Source of the DNA: Enterovibrio sp051650965
GTDB taxonomy: Bacteria; Pseudomonadota; Gammaproteobacteria; Enterobacterales; Vibrionaceae
Length of the DNA stretch: 22,442 nucleotides
Direction of reading: 5' to 3'
NCBI GenBank assembly: GCA_051650965.1
Contig: JBOFRL010000070.1
Location: 1-22,442, forward strand
The notes under the pieces were generated by a model that was not told the origin of the DNA, searched no databases, and worked only from the letters and a program-made list of their open reading frames with translations. Shown one piece after another: positions 1 through 7,973 of this stretch (its first letter is position 1; each line of letters opens with the position of its first letter). The position numbers were made by a program, and so were the translations under genes.

Positions 1-120
1 GCAGGATGGTACGACTCAAAGCGTAACGGTCGTGTTGGATGGGAGCGGCTATGGGAAGGATGGTTTTTATTGCAAACCATCCTTGAGGGTTACCTGTTGG
101 CCAAGTCTCTTGATCTATGA
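1..120 (+). CDS. IS4-family (Tn5-like) transposase, C-terminal 39 residues only
   Basis: The frame is open from the first base of the window to a TGA at 118-120. The visible residues include GWYDSKRNG, LWEGW and LEGYLLAKSLDL. They line up with the C-terminus of Tn5 transposase (GFIDSKRTG, LWEGW, LDGFLAAKDL). In Tn5 this C-terminal region mediates dimerisation of the synaptic complex. The catalytic DDE core and N-terminal DNA-binding domain would lie upstream of the window. Whether the full gene is intact cannot be seen. Confidence 0.85.
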   Translation, partial: AGWYDSKRNGRVGWERLWEGWFLLQTILEGYLLAKSLDL

Positions 121-136
121 AATGTGATCAAGAGAC
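105..136. repeat. Perfect 11-bp inverted repeat at the IS end
   Basis: GTCTCTTGATC at 105-115 is matched exactly by GATCAAGAGAC at 126-136, around a 10-nt AT-rich loop. The right arm is the terminal repeat of the IS. The left arm lies inside the transposase coding sequence and covers its last four sense codons in part. There is no T-tract after it, so it does not look like an intrinsic terminator. Confidence 0.85.
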
Positions 137-138
137 AG

Positions 139-298
139 GCACAATACGGGGTTTATCAATCCAGCTCACCCAGGCATTGTGATGGCGAAATTGCGCCGCC
201 TTTTTACCAAAGCGCGGCTGGATGAGCCCGAGCTGAATATTTTGCGTGGGGTGCTTTCGTCCGTTGATAAAGTGAGCCGAGAAAAAAATAAGCAATAA
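139..298 (+). pseudogene. trmJ: trmJ 3' fragment, cut off by the IS insertion
   Basis: The frame just after the IS end reads TGFINPAHPG and continues through KLRRLFTKARLDEPELNILRG-type sequence to a TAA at 296-298. This is the conserved C-terminus of TrmJ, the SPOUT-family tRNA (cytidine/uridine-32 2'-O)-methyltransferase, and trmJ is the usual gene just upstream of iscR. The SAM-binding knot region (about the first 190 residues) is absent here; a TGA at 125-127 closes the frame inside the IS. An internal ATG at 182 exists, but the remaining 38 codons could not form the methyltransferase. The N-terminal part may persist beyond the other end of the IS. Confidence 0.8.
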
Positions 299-353
299 CT
301 TTCACTTAGCATTAAACGCGCGGAACTTTTTTTTTAAAAGCGGCAGATACCCT

Positions 354-378
354 ATACTTGACTAAAATAGTCGGGTAT
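354..378 (+). promoter_or_regulatory. IscR type-1 operator upstream of iscR
   Basis: The 25-bp site begins ATACTTGACTA and ends TAGTCGGGTAT, matching the E. coli type-1 IscR consensus (ATAST-TGACT-AGTC-GGGTAT) at essentially every conserved position. It lies about 40 bp before the iscR start and contains a TTGACT hexamer (358-363) that could be a -35 element. In E. coli, [2Fe-2S]-IscR binds such sites to repress its own operon when cluster supply is sufficient; the same autoregulation is inferred here. I see one clear site, not the tandem sites of E. coli. Confidence 0.85.
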
Positions 379-416
379 GACACCATCTTTTTTATATCTG
401 CGGCCAATGTATTGCT

Positions 417-863
417 ATGAAATTGACATCGAAAGGAAGATACGCTGTTACTGCGATGCTTGATATTGCTCTGTTTGCGCAGCAAGATCCGGTATCTTTA
501 GCTGATATTGCCAAGCGGCAAGAGATCTCTTTGTCCTACCTTGAGCAGCTTTTTGCAAGGCTAAGGCGCGCAGGATTAGTAGATAGCGTACGCGGGCCCG
601 GCGGCGGTTATCGGCTGGCGAAAACAGCAAAAGCTATCTCGATTGCGGCAATTATTGCAGCGGTTGACGAGTCGGTCGATGTAACAAAATGCCAAGGGGG
701 GGGCCTTTGCCAAGGTGGCAAGCGCTGTCTGACCCACAATTTATGGTGCGTTTTAAGTGAACGGATCAGCGATTTTTTAAATGAAATTACCTTAGATGAG
801 CTGGTTGCAAAGCAAATGGCTGACGAAAAAGCCTTGCAGGCTATAGTGATAAAAGATCTATAA
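417..863 (+). CDS. iscR: Fe-S cluster-sensing transcriptional regulator IscR
   Basis: This is an Rrf2-family regulator of 148 residues, slightly shorter than E. coli IscR (162). The N-terminal winged helix-turn-helix (about 1-70) has the family start MKLTSKGRYA and the wing RGPGGGYRLA. The [2Fe-2S] ligands Cys92, Cys98, Cys104 and His107 (C-x5-C-x5-C-x2-H) are all present at the E. coli positions, so both holo and apo regulation should be possible. It leads the isc operon and has an IscR type-1 box upstream. The 84-bp gap to iscS is AT-rich; in E. coli the small RNA RyhB acts in the corresponding region, but I see no evidence for that here. Confidence 0.97.
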   Translation: MKLTSKGRYAVTAMLDIALFAQQDPVSLADIAKRQEISLSYLEQLFARLRRAGLVDSVRGPGGGYRLAKTAKAISIAAIIAAVDESVDVTKCQGGGLCQGGKRCLTHNLWCVLSERISDFLNEITLDELVAKQMADEKALQAIVIKDL

Positions 864-947
864 CTCTTTATATTTTTAATATTATTTTATAGCTGCCTGT
901 TGCATTAAAGTCGCTCATACTGATTGAGCTGGTATTTGGAGATGTAG

Positions 948-2162
948 ATGAAGTTGCCTATTTATTTTGATTATTCAGCCACATGCCCTGTAGATCCACG
1001 GGTTGCTGAAAAGATGATGCAATACCTCACCAAAGAGGGCTGTTTTGGCAACCCCGCTTCGCGCTCGCACCGTTACGGTTGGCAAGCTGAAGAAGCCGTT
1101 GATATTGCACGCGAGCAGGTGGCAAATTATCTTAATGCTGATCCGCGTGAAATTGTGTTTACATCGGGCGCAACCGAGTCTAATAACCTTGCTATCAAAG
1201 GCGCCGCCCATTTTTACGCGAGCAAAGGCAAGCACATTATTACGTGCAAAACTGAGCATAAAGCGGTGCTAGATACCTGCCGTCAGCTGGAGCGAGAAGG
1301 TTTTAGCGTGACCTATTTGGATCCTCAATCAGACGGTTTGATTGATTTAGAGGTGCTAAAGGCGGCGCTGCGTGACGATACAATTTTGGTGTCGATCATG
1401 CATGTGAATAATGAAATTGGCGTTATTCAAGATATTGAAAAAATTGGAGAAATTTGCCGTGAACGCGGCGTGATCTTCCATGTGGATGCCGCGCAAAGCA
1501 TCGGTAAAGTGACGTTAGACACGCAGCAAATCAAAGCCGATCTTATCTCGCTAAGCGCGCATAAAGCGTACGGCCCAAAAGGGATCGGCGCTTTGTACGT
1601 GCGCCGCAAACCGCGCGTGCGTCTTGAAGCGCAAATGCACGGCGGCGGCCACGAGCGCGGCTTTCGCTCAGGCACATTAGCTACCCATCAAATCGTGGGC
1701 ATGGGCGAGGCGTATCGCATCGCGAAAGAAGAGCTTGAGCAAGATCAGGCGCACATTTTGATGCTGCGCGACCGCATGTATCAAGGACTTAAAGATATCG
1801 AACAAGTCTATGTTAACGGCTCTTTGACTGAGCGCGTAGCCGGTAATTTAAATATCAGTTTTGCCTTTGTTGAAGGCGAATCTTTGCTGATGGCGCTTAA
1901 AGATCTCGCCATCTCTTCAGGCTCAGCATGCACATCTGCAAGCCTTGAGCCGTCATATGTGCTGCGCGCGTTAGGTCGTGACGACGAGCTTGCACATAGC
2001 TCAATCCGTTTTTCTTTTGGCCGTTTTTCTACGGTTGAAGAAGTTGATTTTGCACTCGCGCAGATCCACAAAGCGATCACTAAGCTGCGCGCCATGTCGC
2101 CACTTTGGGAAATGTACAAAGATGGCATTGATTTAAATAGCGTGCAGTGGGCACATCACTAA
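948..2162 (+). CDS. iscS: Cysteine desulfurase IscS
   Basis: This PLP enzyme converts cysteine to alanine and passes the persulfide sulfur to IscU and to tRNA-thiolation partners. At 404 residues it matches E. coli IscS exactly. Visible motifs are the N-terminal YFDYSATCPVD, the PLP-lysine motif SLSAHKAYGPKG (Lys about 206) and the mobile active-site loop SSGSACTSASLEPS carrying the persulfide Cys (about 328). The C-terminus ends SVQWAHH, like E. coli, where it contacts IscU. A GGAG-type ribosome site precedes the ATG. It is the second gene of the isc operon. Confidence 0.98.
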   Translation: MKLPIYFDYSATCPVDPRVAEKMMQYLTKEGCFGNPASRSHRYGWQAEEAVDIAREQVANYLNADPREIVFTSGATESNNLAIKGAAHFYASKGKHIITCKTEHKAVLDTCRQLEREGFSVTYLDPQSDGLIDLEVLKAALRDDTILVSIMHVNNEIGVIQDIEKIGEICRERGVIFHVDAAQSIGKVTLDTQQIKADLISLSAHKAYGPKGIGALYVRRKPRVRLEAQMHGGGHERGFRSGTLATHQIVGMGEAYRIAKEELEQDQAHILMLRDRMYQGLKDIEQVYVNGSLTERVAGNLNISFAFVEGESLLMALKDLAISSGSACTSASLEPSYVLRALGRDDELAHSSIRFSFGRFSTVEEVDFALAQIHKAITKLRAMSPLWEMYKDGIDLNSVQWAHH

Positions 2163-2195
2163 CTGTGTGATCACAAACAGCGAAAAGGTGGGAAT

Positions 2196-2585
2196 ATGTC
2201 GTATAGCGAAAAAGTAATTGATCATTATGAAAATCCACGCAATGTCGGCTCGTTCGACAAAGATGATCCGAGTGTCGGCAATGGCATGGTCGGCGCTCCT
2301 GCGTGTGGCGATGTGATGAAATTGCAGATCAAAGTCAGCAAAGAAGGGATCATTGAAGACGCGAAGTTTAAAACTTATGGTTGCGGCTCTGCGATTGCTT
2401 CAAGCTCGCTGATCACCGAATGGGTGAAAGGCAAATCGCTGGACGAGGCTTTGCTTATCAAAAACACGCAAATTGCCCAAGAGCTGGAGTTGCCTCCGGT
2501 TAAAATTCACTGCTCACTTTTGGCGGAAGACGCAATTAAAGCTGCGGTGGATGATTACAAAAAAAAGCAAAAAAATGATGAATAA
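2196..2585 (+). CDS. iscU: Fe-S cluster scaffold protein IscU
   Basis: IscU is the scaffold on which [2Fe-2S] clusters form from IscS sulfur and iron. The protein is 129 residues, the family length. The three cluster ligands Cys37, Cys63 and Cys106 are present, together with Asp39 in the ACGDVMKLQ motif. LPPVK at 99-103 is the motif recognised by the HscA chaperone, and hscA lies downstream in the same operon. A strong AAGGTGGG ribosome site precedes the ATG. Nothing is unusual. Confidence 0.98.
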   Translation: MSYSEKVIDHYENPRNVGSFDKDDPSVGNGMVGAPACGDVMKLQIKVSKEGIIEDAKFKTYGCGSAIASSSLITEWVKGKSLDEALLIKNTQIAQELELPPVKIHCSLLAEDAIKAAVDDYKKKQKNDE

Positions 2586-2603
2586 TAAGGTTGTCAATTA
2601 CTT

Positions 2604-2927
2604 ATGGCTATTAGCTTGACAGACGCTGCTGCGCAGCGTGTACAAAGTTTTTTGCAAAAACGCGGTAAAGGGGTCGGCCTTCGTTTGGCTGTGCGCACTT
2701 CAGGTTGCTCGGGCATGGCCTATGTTCTTGAATTTGTTGACGAAATAAACGAAGAAGACCAAGTGTTTGAGCAAAAGGGTGTTAAGGTGATCGTCGATAG
2801 CAAAAGCTTGCTCTATTTAGATGGAACTGAGCTTGATTTTGTCAAAGAAGGCCTTAACGAAGGGTTTAAATTTAACAATCCTAACGTCACCAGTGAATGC
2901 GGTTGTGGTGAAAGTTTTCACGTTTAA
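2604..2927 (+). CDS. iscA: A-type Fe-S carrier protein IscA
   Basis: IscA carries clusters or iron from the scaffold to targets, particularly for [4Fe-4S] assembly. The 107-residue length equals E. coli IscA. The conserved cysteines are Cys35 (SGCSGMAY) and the C-terminal pair Cys99/Cys101 (ECGCGESF). It lies 18 bp after iscU and 15 bp before hscB, consistent with co-transcription. Confidence 0.98.
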   Translation: MAISLTDAAAQRVQSFLQKRGKGVGLRLAVRTSGCSGMAYVLEFVDEINEEDQVFEQKGVKVIVDSKSLLYLDGTELDFVKEGLNEGFKFNNPNVTSECGCGESFHV

Positions 2928-2942
2928 TCTCAATGGACTACG

Positions 2943-3449
2943 ATGAACTATTTTGAACTTTTTGATTTTGAGCCGCAATTTGAGCTGGATGCAGCGGTAT
3001 TGTCGTCGCGCTTTCATCAACTGCAACGCCGCTTTCATCCCGATAATTTTGTTCAAGAAACGCCCGCAAAACAGCGTCAAGCCAGCCAGTACTCTGCGCA
3101 GATCAATGATGCCTATCAAACTTTGCGAGACCCTTTGCTGCGCGCCGTGTATATGTTGTCGCTCACGGACTTAGAGCTGCAAAACCACCGCACTTTTTCC
3201 GACAGTGATTTTTTGATCAAGCAGCTATGGTTTCGCGAGCAGCTTGAGCTTGCTGCATGCGAAAGGAACGAAACCCGCTTGCATACGCTAAGCGGCGAAG
3301 TGAACGTTCAATATCAAGCACTGTTGAAAAAAGTTGGTGAAAAACTGCAGCAAAAAGAGTGGGATGAAGCGCTACAGCTGGTGCAGCAAGGTCAATTTAT
3401 TAAAAAATTACAAGATGAAATTGCACAAACGTTGCAGCGTTTGTTCTGA
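2943..3449 (+). CDS. hscB: J-domain co-chaperone HscB
   Basis: HscB binds holo-IscU and delivers it to HscA while stimulating HscA ATPase activity. The protein is 168 residues (E. coli 171). The N-terminal J domain (about 1-75) has the FHPDNF loop with HPD at residues 32-34, and the start MNYFELFDFEP is typical. The C-terminal part (about 90-168) is predicted helical and is where IscU docks in the family. It is the fifth gene of the isc operon. Confidence 0.97.
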   Translation: MNYFELFDFEPQFELDAAVLSSRFHQLQRRFHPDNFVQETPAKQRQASQYSAQINDAYQTLRDPLLRAVYMLSLTDLELQNHRTFSDSDFLIKQLWFREQLELAACERNETRLHTLSGEVNVQYQALLKKVGEKLQQKEWDEALQLVQQGQFIKKLQDEIAQTLQRLF

Positions 3450-3466
3450 TTGTCACAGGAAGCAGT

Positions 3467-5347
3467 ATGGCATTGTTACAGATCATGGAGCCTGGCCAAC
3501 CAAGCGCGCCTGCTCGTAAAAAGCGTGCGCTCGGCATCGACTTAGGCACCACCAACACCTTAGCGGCGCACTACCAAGATGGGGCGCCGCGCGTTATTGC
3601 GCTCGATGGTGAAAACCCACTTTTACCTTCTGTGGTCCATTATGCAAAAGCAAATTCAGCGGATGACTCTGCGTCAAGCGCTGCGCTGTTAGTTGGCGCA
3701 AAGGCGAAGGCGTTCGCTGAGCAAGACAGCGCCAATACGGTCATTTCGGTGAAGCGCCTGTTAGGTCGCTCGCTGGCTGACGTGACGCAGCGCTATCCCA
3801 ATTTGCCGTATCAGATGACGACCACCGCCAATGGCTTGGTGCTGTTTGACACCGCGGCTGGTCGCAAAAACGCGATTGAGATCAGCGCTGACATTTTAGG
3901 CGCGGTCAAGGCTAAGGCGCAGCATGCGCTGAGCGGCGAGCTTGATGGTGTTGTGGTAACTGTGCCTGCTTACTTTGATGACGCGCAGCGCCTTGCAACC
4001 AAAGAGGCGGCCAAATTAGCGGGCCTTTCTGTGCTGCGTCTGCTCAATGAGCCAACTGCTGCGGCCATCGCTTATGGCCTTGATAGTGGTGATGAAGGCG
4101 TGATCGCCGTGTTTGATCTTGGCGGCGGTACGTTTGATATTTCAGTGCTGCGTCTTAGCAAAGGCGTGTTTGAAGTGCTGGCAACCGGCGGCGATACAGC
4201 GCTTGGCGGCGATGATTTTGATCTGTTGCTGGCCGAGTGGTTTGCGCAAAAAATCGGCCGCGACACTTTTTCGCACAGCGAGCGCCGTCAGCTGCTCGAC
4301 TGCGCCGTGCAGGCTAAGCATCTGTTGAGCGAGCAAGAGAGCGCCGCTGTGGAAGTGCTGGGCTGGCAAGGCGTTGTGCGCAAAGAAGATTTTAACGCCA
4401 TCATTGCGCCGCTGGTAGCGAAGACTGTGCAGCTGTGCCGCCGTGCGCTACTCGATGCGCAAGTGACTACCTTTGATGTGAAAAATGTGGTGATGGTGGG
4501 CGGCTCAACGCGCGTCCCGTTGGTGCGCGAGAAAGTGGGTGAATTTTTCAATAAGACGCCGCTGACAAGCATTGACCCTGATCAAGTGGTGGCGCTCGGT
4601 GCGGCCATTCAAGCCGATATTTTGGTCGGTAATAAGCAAGACAACGAAGTGCTGCTGCTCGACGTCATTCCGCTGTCACTTGGTGTTGAAACGATGGGCG
4701 GCTTAGTCGAAAAAATTATCCCGCGCAACACCGTGATCCCTGTCGCTCGCACGCAAGAGTTTACCACTTTTAAAGATGGCCAAACCGGCATGGTGCTGCA
4801 TGTAGTGCAAGGTGAGCGCGAAATGGTGGCTGACTGCCGTTCGCTTGCGCATTTCACTTTAAAAGGGCTGCCGCCACAAGCTGCAGGCAGTTTGCACGTG
4901 AGTGTGACCTATCAGGTTGACGCCGATGGTTTGCTGTTTGTGAGCGCGCATGAATCGAGTTCGCAGCGCCAAGCGACCATTGAGGTTAAGCCGTCGTACG
5001 GTCTCACCGACAATGAAATTAGCGCGATGATCAAAGCGTCGTTCGCGCACGCGCAGCAAGATAAACAGGCGCGCTTTTTGGTTGAGCAGCAGGTCGAAGC
5101 CGACCGCGTCATCGAAGCGCTGCTCGTCGCGCTTAAGCAAGATGGTGACCAATTACTTTCTGCGCAAGAGCTACAAACTCTGTTACAAGAAATTGAAAAG
5201 ATGATAGTTTTACGAAATGGTGATGACGGTGCGGCCATTGCGACAGCCATTGAGGCGTTAGATCGCGCAAGTCAAGAGTTTGCCGCACGGCGCATGGACA
5301 GCTCCATCCGTCAAGCGCTCACCGGCCGCCAAATAGACGAGGTTTAA
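3467..5347 (+). CDS. hscA: Hsp70-class chaperone HscA
   Basis: HscA is the specialised Hsp70 that binds the LPPVK motif of IscU and drives ATP-dependent cluster transfer. The length of 626 residues is close to E. coli (616). Nucleotide-binding motifs visible are GIDLGTTNT (23-31), FDLGGGTFDIS (about 216-226) and VMVGGSTRVPLV (about 341-352). The substrate-binding domain begins near LLLDVIPLSLGVETMGG, and a helical lid follows. The first 20 residues, before the phosphate-1 motif, resemble the short N-terminal extension of E. coli HscA. fdx starts one base after the stop codon. Confidence 0.97.
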   Translation: MALLQIMEPGQPSAPARKKRALGIDLGTTNTLAAHYQDGAPRVIALDGENPLLPSVVHYAKANSADDSASSAALLVGAKAKAFAEQDSANTVISVKRLLGRSLADVTQRYPNLPYQMTTTANGLVLFDTAAGRKNAIEISADILGAVKAKAQHALSGELDGVVVTVPAYFDDAQRLATKEAAKLAGLSVLRLLNEPTAAAIAYGLDSGDEGVIAVFDLGGGTFDISVLRLSKGVFEVLATGGDTALGGDDFDLLLAEWFAQKIGRDTFSHSERRQLLDCAVQAKHLLSEQESAAVEVLGWQGVVRKEDFNAIIAPLVAKTVQLCRRALLDAQVTTFDVKNVVMVGGSTRVPLVREKVGEFFNKTPLTSIDPDQVVALGAAIQADILVGNKQDNEVLLLDVIPLSLGVETMGGLVEKIIPRNTVIPVARTQEFTTFKDGQTGMVLHVVQGEREMVADCRSLAHFTLKGLPPQAAGSLHVSVTYQVDADGLLFVSAHESSSQRQATIEVKPSYGLTDNEISAMIKASFAHAQQDKQARFLVEQQVEADRVIEALLVALKQDGDQLLSAQELQTLLQEIEKMIVLRNGDDGAAIATAIEALDRASQEFAARRMDSSIRQALTGRQIDEV

Positions 5348-5348
5348 T

Positions 5349-5687
5349 ATGCCGCAAATTATTGTACTGCCCCATGAAGAGCTTTGCCCAGAAGGCGCGG
5401 TGATCGAAGCGCAAACGGGTGAATCGGTGCTGGACGCGATTTTGCAGCACGGCATCGCGCTCGAGCATGCTTGTGAAAAATCATGCGCTTGCACCACGTG
5501 CCACATTGTTGTGCGCGAAGGTTTTGATTCTTTAGAGCCAAGCGACGAGCTTGAAGATGACATGCTCGACAAAGCGTGGGGGCTTGAGCCTAATTCTCGT
5601 TTGAGCTGTCAGACAAAAATGGAAAACAGTGACTTAGTGATTGAAATTCCTCGTTATACTCTAAATTATGCAAGCGAAAATCATTAA
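5349..5687 (+). CDS. fdx: [2Fe-2S] ferredoxin Fdx (ISC type)
   Basis: This adrenodoxin-like ferredoxin supplies electrons for cluster assembly on IscU. It has 112 residues (E. coli 111). The cluster ligands are Cys42, Cys48, Cys51 and Cys87, and the extra conserved Cys46 of the ISC ferredoxins is also present (HACEKSCACTTCHIVV). A GAGG ribosome site (5338-5341) lies within the hscA 3' end, suggesting coupled translation. Confidence 0.97.
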   Translation: MPQIIVLPHEELCPEGAVIEAQTGESVLDAILQHGIALEHACEKSCACTTCHIVVREGFDSLEPSDELEDDMLDKAWGLEPNSRLSCQTKMENSDLVIEIPRYTLNYASENH

Positions 5688-5696
5688 GGGGATGAC

Positions 5697-5909
5697 ATGT
5701 CGATTACGCTAAAATGGGTGGATACGCAAGAGATTGCGATTGCGCTTTGCGACAAATTCCCGCATGTTGATCCCAGCACTGTGCGTTTTACTCAGCTGCA
5801 ACAATGGGTTATGGAACTTGACGGCTTCGCTGACGACCCTAAACATTGCAATGAAAAAATTTTAGAATCCATCTTGATGCATTGGTTGGGTGAGCAGGAC
5901 GATTTTTAG
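5697..5909 (+). CDS. iscX: IscX (YfhJ), IscS/frataxin-associated regulator
   Basis: IscX is a small acidic protein that binds IscS at the site shared with frataxin and modulates sulfur production. The product is 70 residues (E. coli 66). The family signature is present: LKWVDTQEIAIALCDKFP, followed by a VRFTQLQQWV helix and the acidic C-terminus. It ends the isc cluster proper; 90 bp separate it from pepB. Confidence 0.95.
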   Translation: MSITLKWVDTQEIAIALCDKFPHVDPSTVRFTQLQQWVMELDGFADDPKHCNEKILESILMHWLGEQDDF

Positions 5910-5999
5910 CCAAAACGCCGCACACGCGTGTTTGACGATTTGATTTTTGCCGCGCAGACGCGTAACGGTCTGCGCAAACGAATTTGCAAGGGAGAGAAA

Positions 6000-7304
6000 A
6001 TGTCAGAAAAAATGCCTGTTTATTTAAGCAATGAGCCCGCTCCTGCGGTGTGGGGCGAGGACGCGTTGCTCTCTTTTGCTAAAGAGATGGTGTTGATCCA
6101 TGCCGCTGCAGATAATTTGGGCAAAATTCAGCAAGCGGGCAGGAAATTGGACGCGCAGGGTTTGCGTCAGCTGCAACTTGCGGGCGCAGGCTGGGAGCTT
6201 GAAAACAGCTGGGCCTTGTACCAAGGGTTGCGCGGCGCCAAGTTTAAGTTTGAGCTCGACAGCAGCGTGCTTGATGAAGCGGCGCAAAAAGCGCTGGCCA
6301 CGCGTATCGCCATTGTGGATTGGGTTTGCCAAGTCACCAATGAGAGCGGCGAAGAGCTAACGCCGGCGCACTTAGCGTCGCGTGCGGCTGAATTCATTAA
6401 ACAAAATGCCAAAAATCCGGCGCACGTCAGTTATAAATTGGTGTCGGGATCCGATCTGGTTGAGCAAGGCTGGAACGGCATTTACACGGTTGGACGCGGC
6501 TCGGTCAATAAGCCTGTGATGTTGCAGCTGGATTTTAACCCAACAGGCAACAGCGATGCGCCGGTGTTTGCGTGCCTTGTCGGCAAAGGGATCACTTTTG
6601 ATTCAGGCGGTTACAGCTTAAAGCCGTCTAACTTCATGGATGCGATGAAATCGGACATGGGGGGAGCGGCGTTGATCACCGGCGGTCTTGCGCTGGCGAT
6701 GGCGAACGGACTTTCTGCGCGCGTGAAATTGATCCTTTGCTGCGCCGAAAATATGGTGTCGAGCAATGCTTACAAGCTTGGCGACATCATCACTTATAAA
6801 AATGGCAAAACGGTTGAAGTGCTCAACACTGACGCGGAAGGGCGCTTGGTGCTGGCTGACGGCCTGCTGTACGCCGGCCAATATAATCCGCAGCTTTTGA
6901 TCGATTGCGCGACCTTAACGGGCGCGGCAAAAGCGGCGCTTGGTAACGACTATCACGCGCTGTTTAGCTTTGATGACGCGCTCGCTGCGCGCAGTCAAGC
7001 GGCAGCGTTGGCTGAAAACGAAGCGCTGTGGCGTCTGCCGCTGGCGGAATTTCACCGCAAAATGTTGCCTTCAAGCTTTGCCGATCTGTCGAATGTCTGC
7101 TCGGGCCAATACTCACCAGGCGCAAGCACGGCGGCCGCATTTTTGTCTTATTTTGTGCAAGATCATCAGCGTGGCTGGCTCCATTTTGACTGCTCGGGCG
7201 CTTATCGCAAAACGCCTAGCGACAAATGGGGCGTAGGCGCAACCGGCATGGGCGTGAGAACGTTAGCGCGCATTTTGCTTGAGGAAGAAAAAGGACACCG
7301 ATGA
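6000..7304 (+). CDS. pepB: Peptidase B (M17 leucyl-aminopeptidase family)
   Basis: PepB is a cytosolic two-metal aminopeptidase releasing N-terminal residues from peptides. Metal and catalytic motifs are KGITFDSGGYS (Lys196, Asp201), KSDMGGAA (Asp219) and NTDAEGRLVLADGL (Asp278, Glu280, Arg282). I chose the ATG at 6000 (434 residues; E. coli 427), with a GGAG at 5991-5994. The frame stays open upstream to an ATG at 5928, but those 24 residues have no counterpart in PepB and that ATG has no ribosome site. pepB directly after iscX is the enterobacterial/pasteurellal arrangement. Confidence 0.95.
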   Translation: MSEKMPVYLSNEPAPAVWGEDALLSFAKEMVLIHAAADNLGKIQQAGRKLDAQGLRQLQLAGAGWELENSWALYQGLRGAKFKFELDSSVLDEAAQKALATRIAIVDWVCQVTNESGEELTPAHLASRAAEFIKQNAKNPAHVSYKLVSGSDLVEQGWNGIYTVGRGSVNKPVMLQLDFNPTGNSDAPVFACLVGKGITFDSGGYSLKPSNFMDAMKSDMGGAALITGGLALAMANGLSARVKLILCCAENMVSSNAYKLGDIITYKNGKTVEVLNTDAEGRLVLADGLLYAGQYNPQLLIDCATLTGAAKAALGNDYHALFSFDDALAARSQAAALAENEALWRLPLAEFHRKMLPSSFADLSNVCSGQYSPGASTAAAFLSYFVQDHQRGWLHFDCSGAYRKTPSDKWGVGATGMGVRTLARILLEEEKGHR

Positions 7305-7364
7305 TAACGCGCGCCAGAAAAAGCGGCGCAATTTCCTGATCTAAAAAATGTAAGGAGCGCGAGC

Positions 7365-7817
7365 ATGGCAATAGAACAGACCTTTTCGATGGTAAAACCT
7401 GATGCGCTAGAACGTAATTTGCTGGGGACTATTTATCAGCGCATTGAGGCGGCGGGACTGCGTATCGTTGCGGCTAAAATGGTGCGATTGACTAAAGAGC
7501 AGGCAGAGGGGTTTTACGCCGAGCATCAAGGCAAGGAGTTTTTTGCCGCGCTGGTCTCCTACATGATTTCAGGGCCTGTGATGGTGCAAGTGCTTGAGGG
7601 CGAAAATGCGGTGGTTCGCTATCGTCAGTTGATGGGCTGCACGGATCCGCTCAAAGCCGATTGCGGCACGTTGCGTAGCGATTATGCCAAAAGTAAGAGC
7701 TACAACTCAGTACATGGCGCGGATTCTCCGCAGGCCGCGGCGCGCGAGATCAGCTACTTTTTCTCACCAAACGAGATATTTTCTAATTTGAGCAAGGCAA
7801 CATTTGCAATGAGCTGA
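7365..7817 (+). CDS. ndk: Nucleoside diphosphate kinase
   Basis: Ndk transfers the gamma phosphate between nucleoside di- and triphosphates through a phosphohistidine. It has 150 residues against about 143 in most bacteria; the extra length is a short C-terminal tail after the conserved FFSPNEIF. The substrate loop MVKPDA (Lys11) and the phosphorylated His117 in SVHGADS are present. The usual GATNP segment reads GCTDP, a mild substitution. An AAGGAG ribosome site precedes the ATG and an intrinsic terminator follows. In E. coli ndk also lies close downstream of pepB. Confidence 0.96.
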   Translation: MAIEQTFSMVKPDALERNLLGTIYQRIEAAGLRIVAAKMVRLTKEQAEGFYAEHQGKEFFAALVSYMISGPVMVQVLEGENAVVRYRQLMGCTDPLKADCGTLRSDYAKSKSYNSVHGADSPQAAAREISYFFSPNEIFSNLSKATFAMS

Positions 7818-7847
7818 ACAATTGCACAAGCAGAAAAATGAACTGAG

Positions 7848-7874
7848 CAGCGCAAGAAATTGCGCTGTTTTTTT
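7848..7874 (+). terminator. Intrinsic terminator after ndk
   Basis: A perfect 8-bp stem, CAGCGCAA (7848-7855) with TTGCGCTG (7860-7867), encloses a GAAA tetraloop and is followed directly by seven T residues. It lies 30 bp after the ndk stop codon and should end the isc-pepB-ndk transcription unit. Confidence 0.9.
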
Positions 7875-7973
7875 GTGTGAAATTTAAAATATTGCAACCA
7901 TCTGATCTGCCGCAGCGCTTTTGGCTACTGCTTTGACTTCATTTGCGGCATGCAAAATAGGCGGCGAGCCAAT

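Larger units (their letters stand above)
1..138 (+). mobile_element. 3' end of a Tn5/IS50-like IS4-family insertion sequence
   Basis: The stretch carries the C-terminus of a Tn5-type transposase and then a right terminal inverted repeat. Read on the minus strand, the end at 124-138 is CTGTCTCTTGATCAC, nearly the inside end of IS50 (CTGTCTCTTGATCAGATC). The element should stop at 138, where trmJ-like coding sequence takes over within a few bases. The family makes 9-bp target duplications, so 139-147 could be one copy, but the other end is outside the window. An 11-bp perfect inverted repeat (105-115 with 126-136, 10-nt loop) spans the transposase stop codon and the IS end. Confidence 0.85.

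Noticed and set aside
105..136. Intrinsic terminator at the IS hairpin
   Set aside because: The hairpin is strong but no T-tract follows; the right arm is explained as the IS terminal repeat.
5928..5999. Upstream extension of pepB from an ATG at 5928
   Set aside because: The 24 extra residues have no counterpart in PepB and the ATG at 6000 has a clear GGAG five bases upstream.
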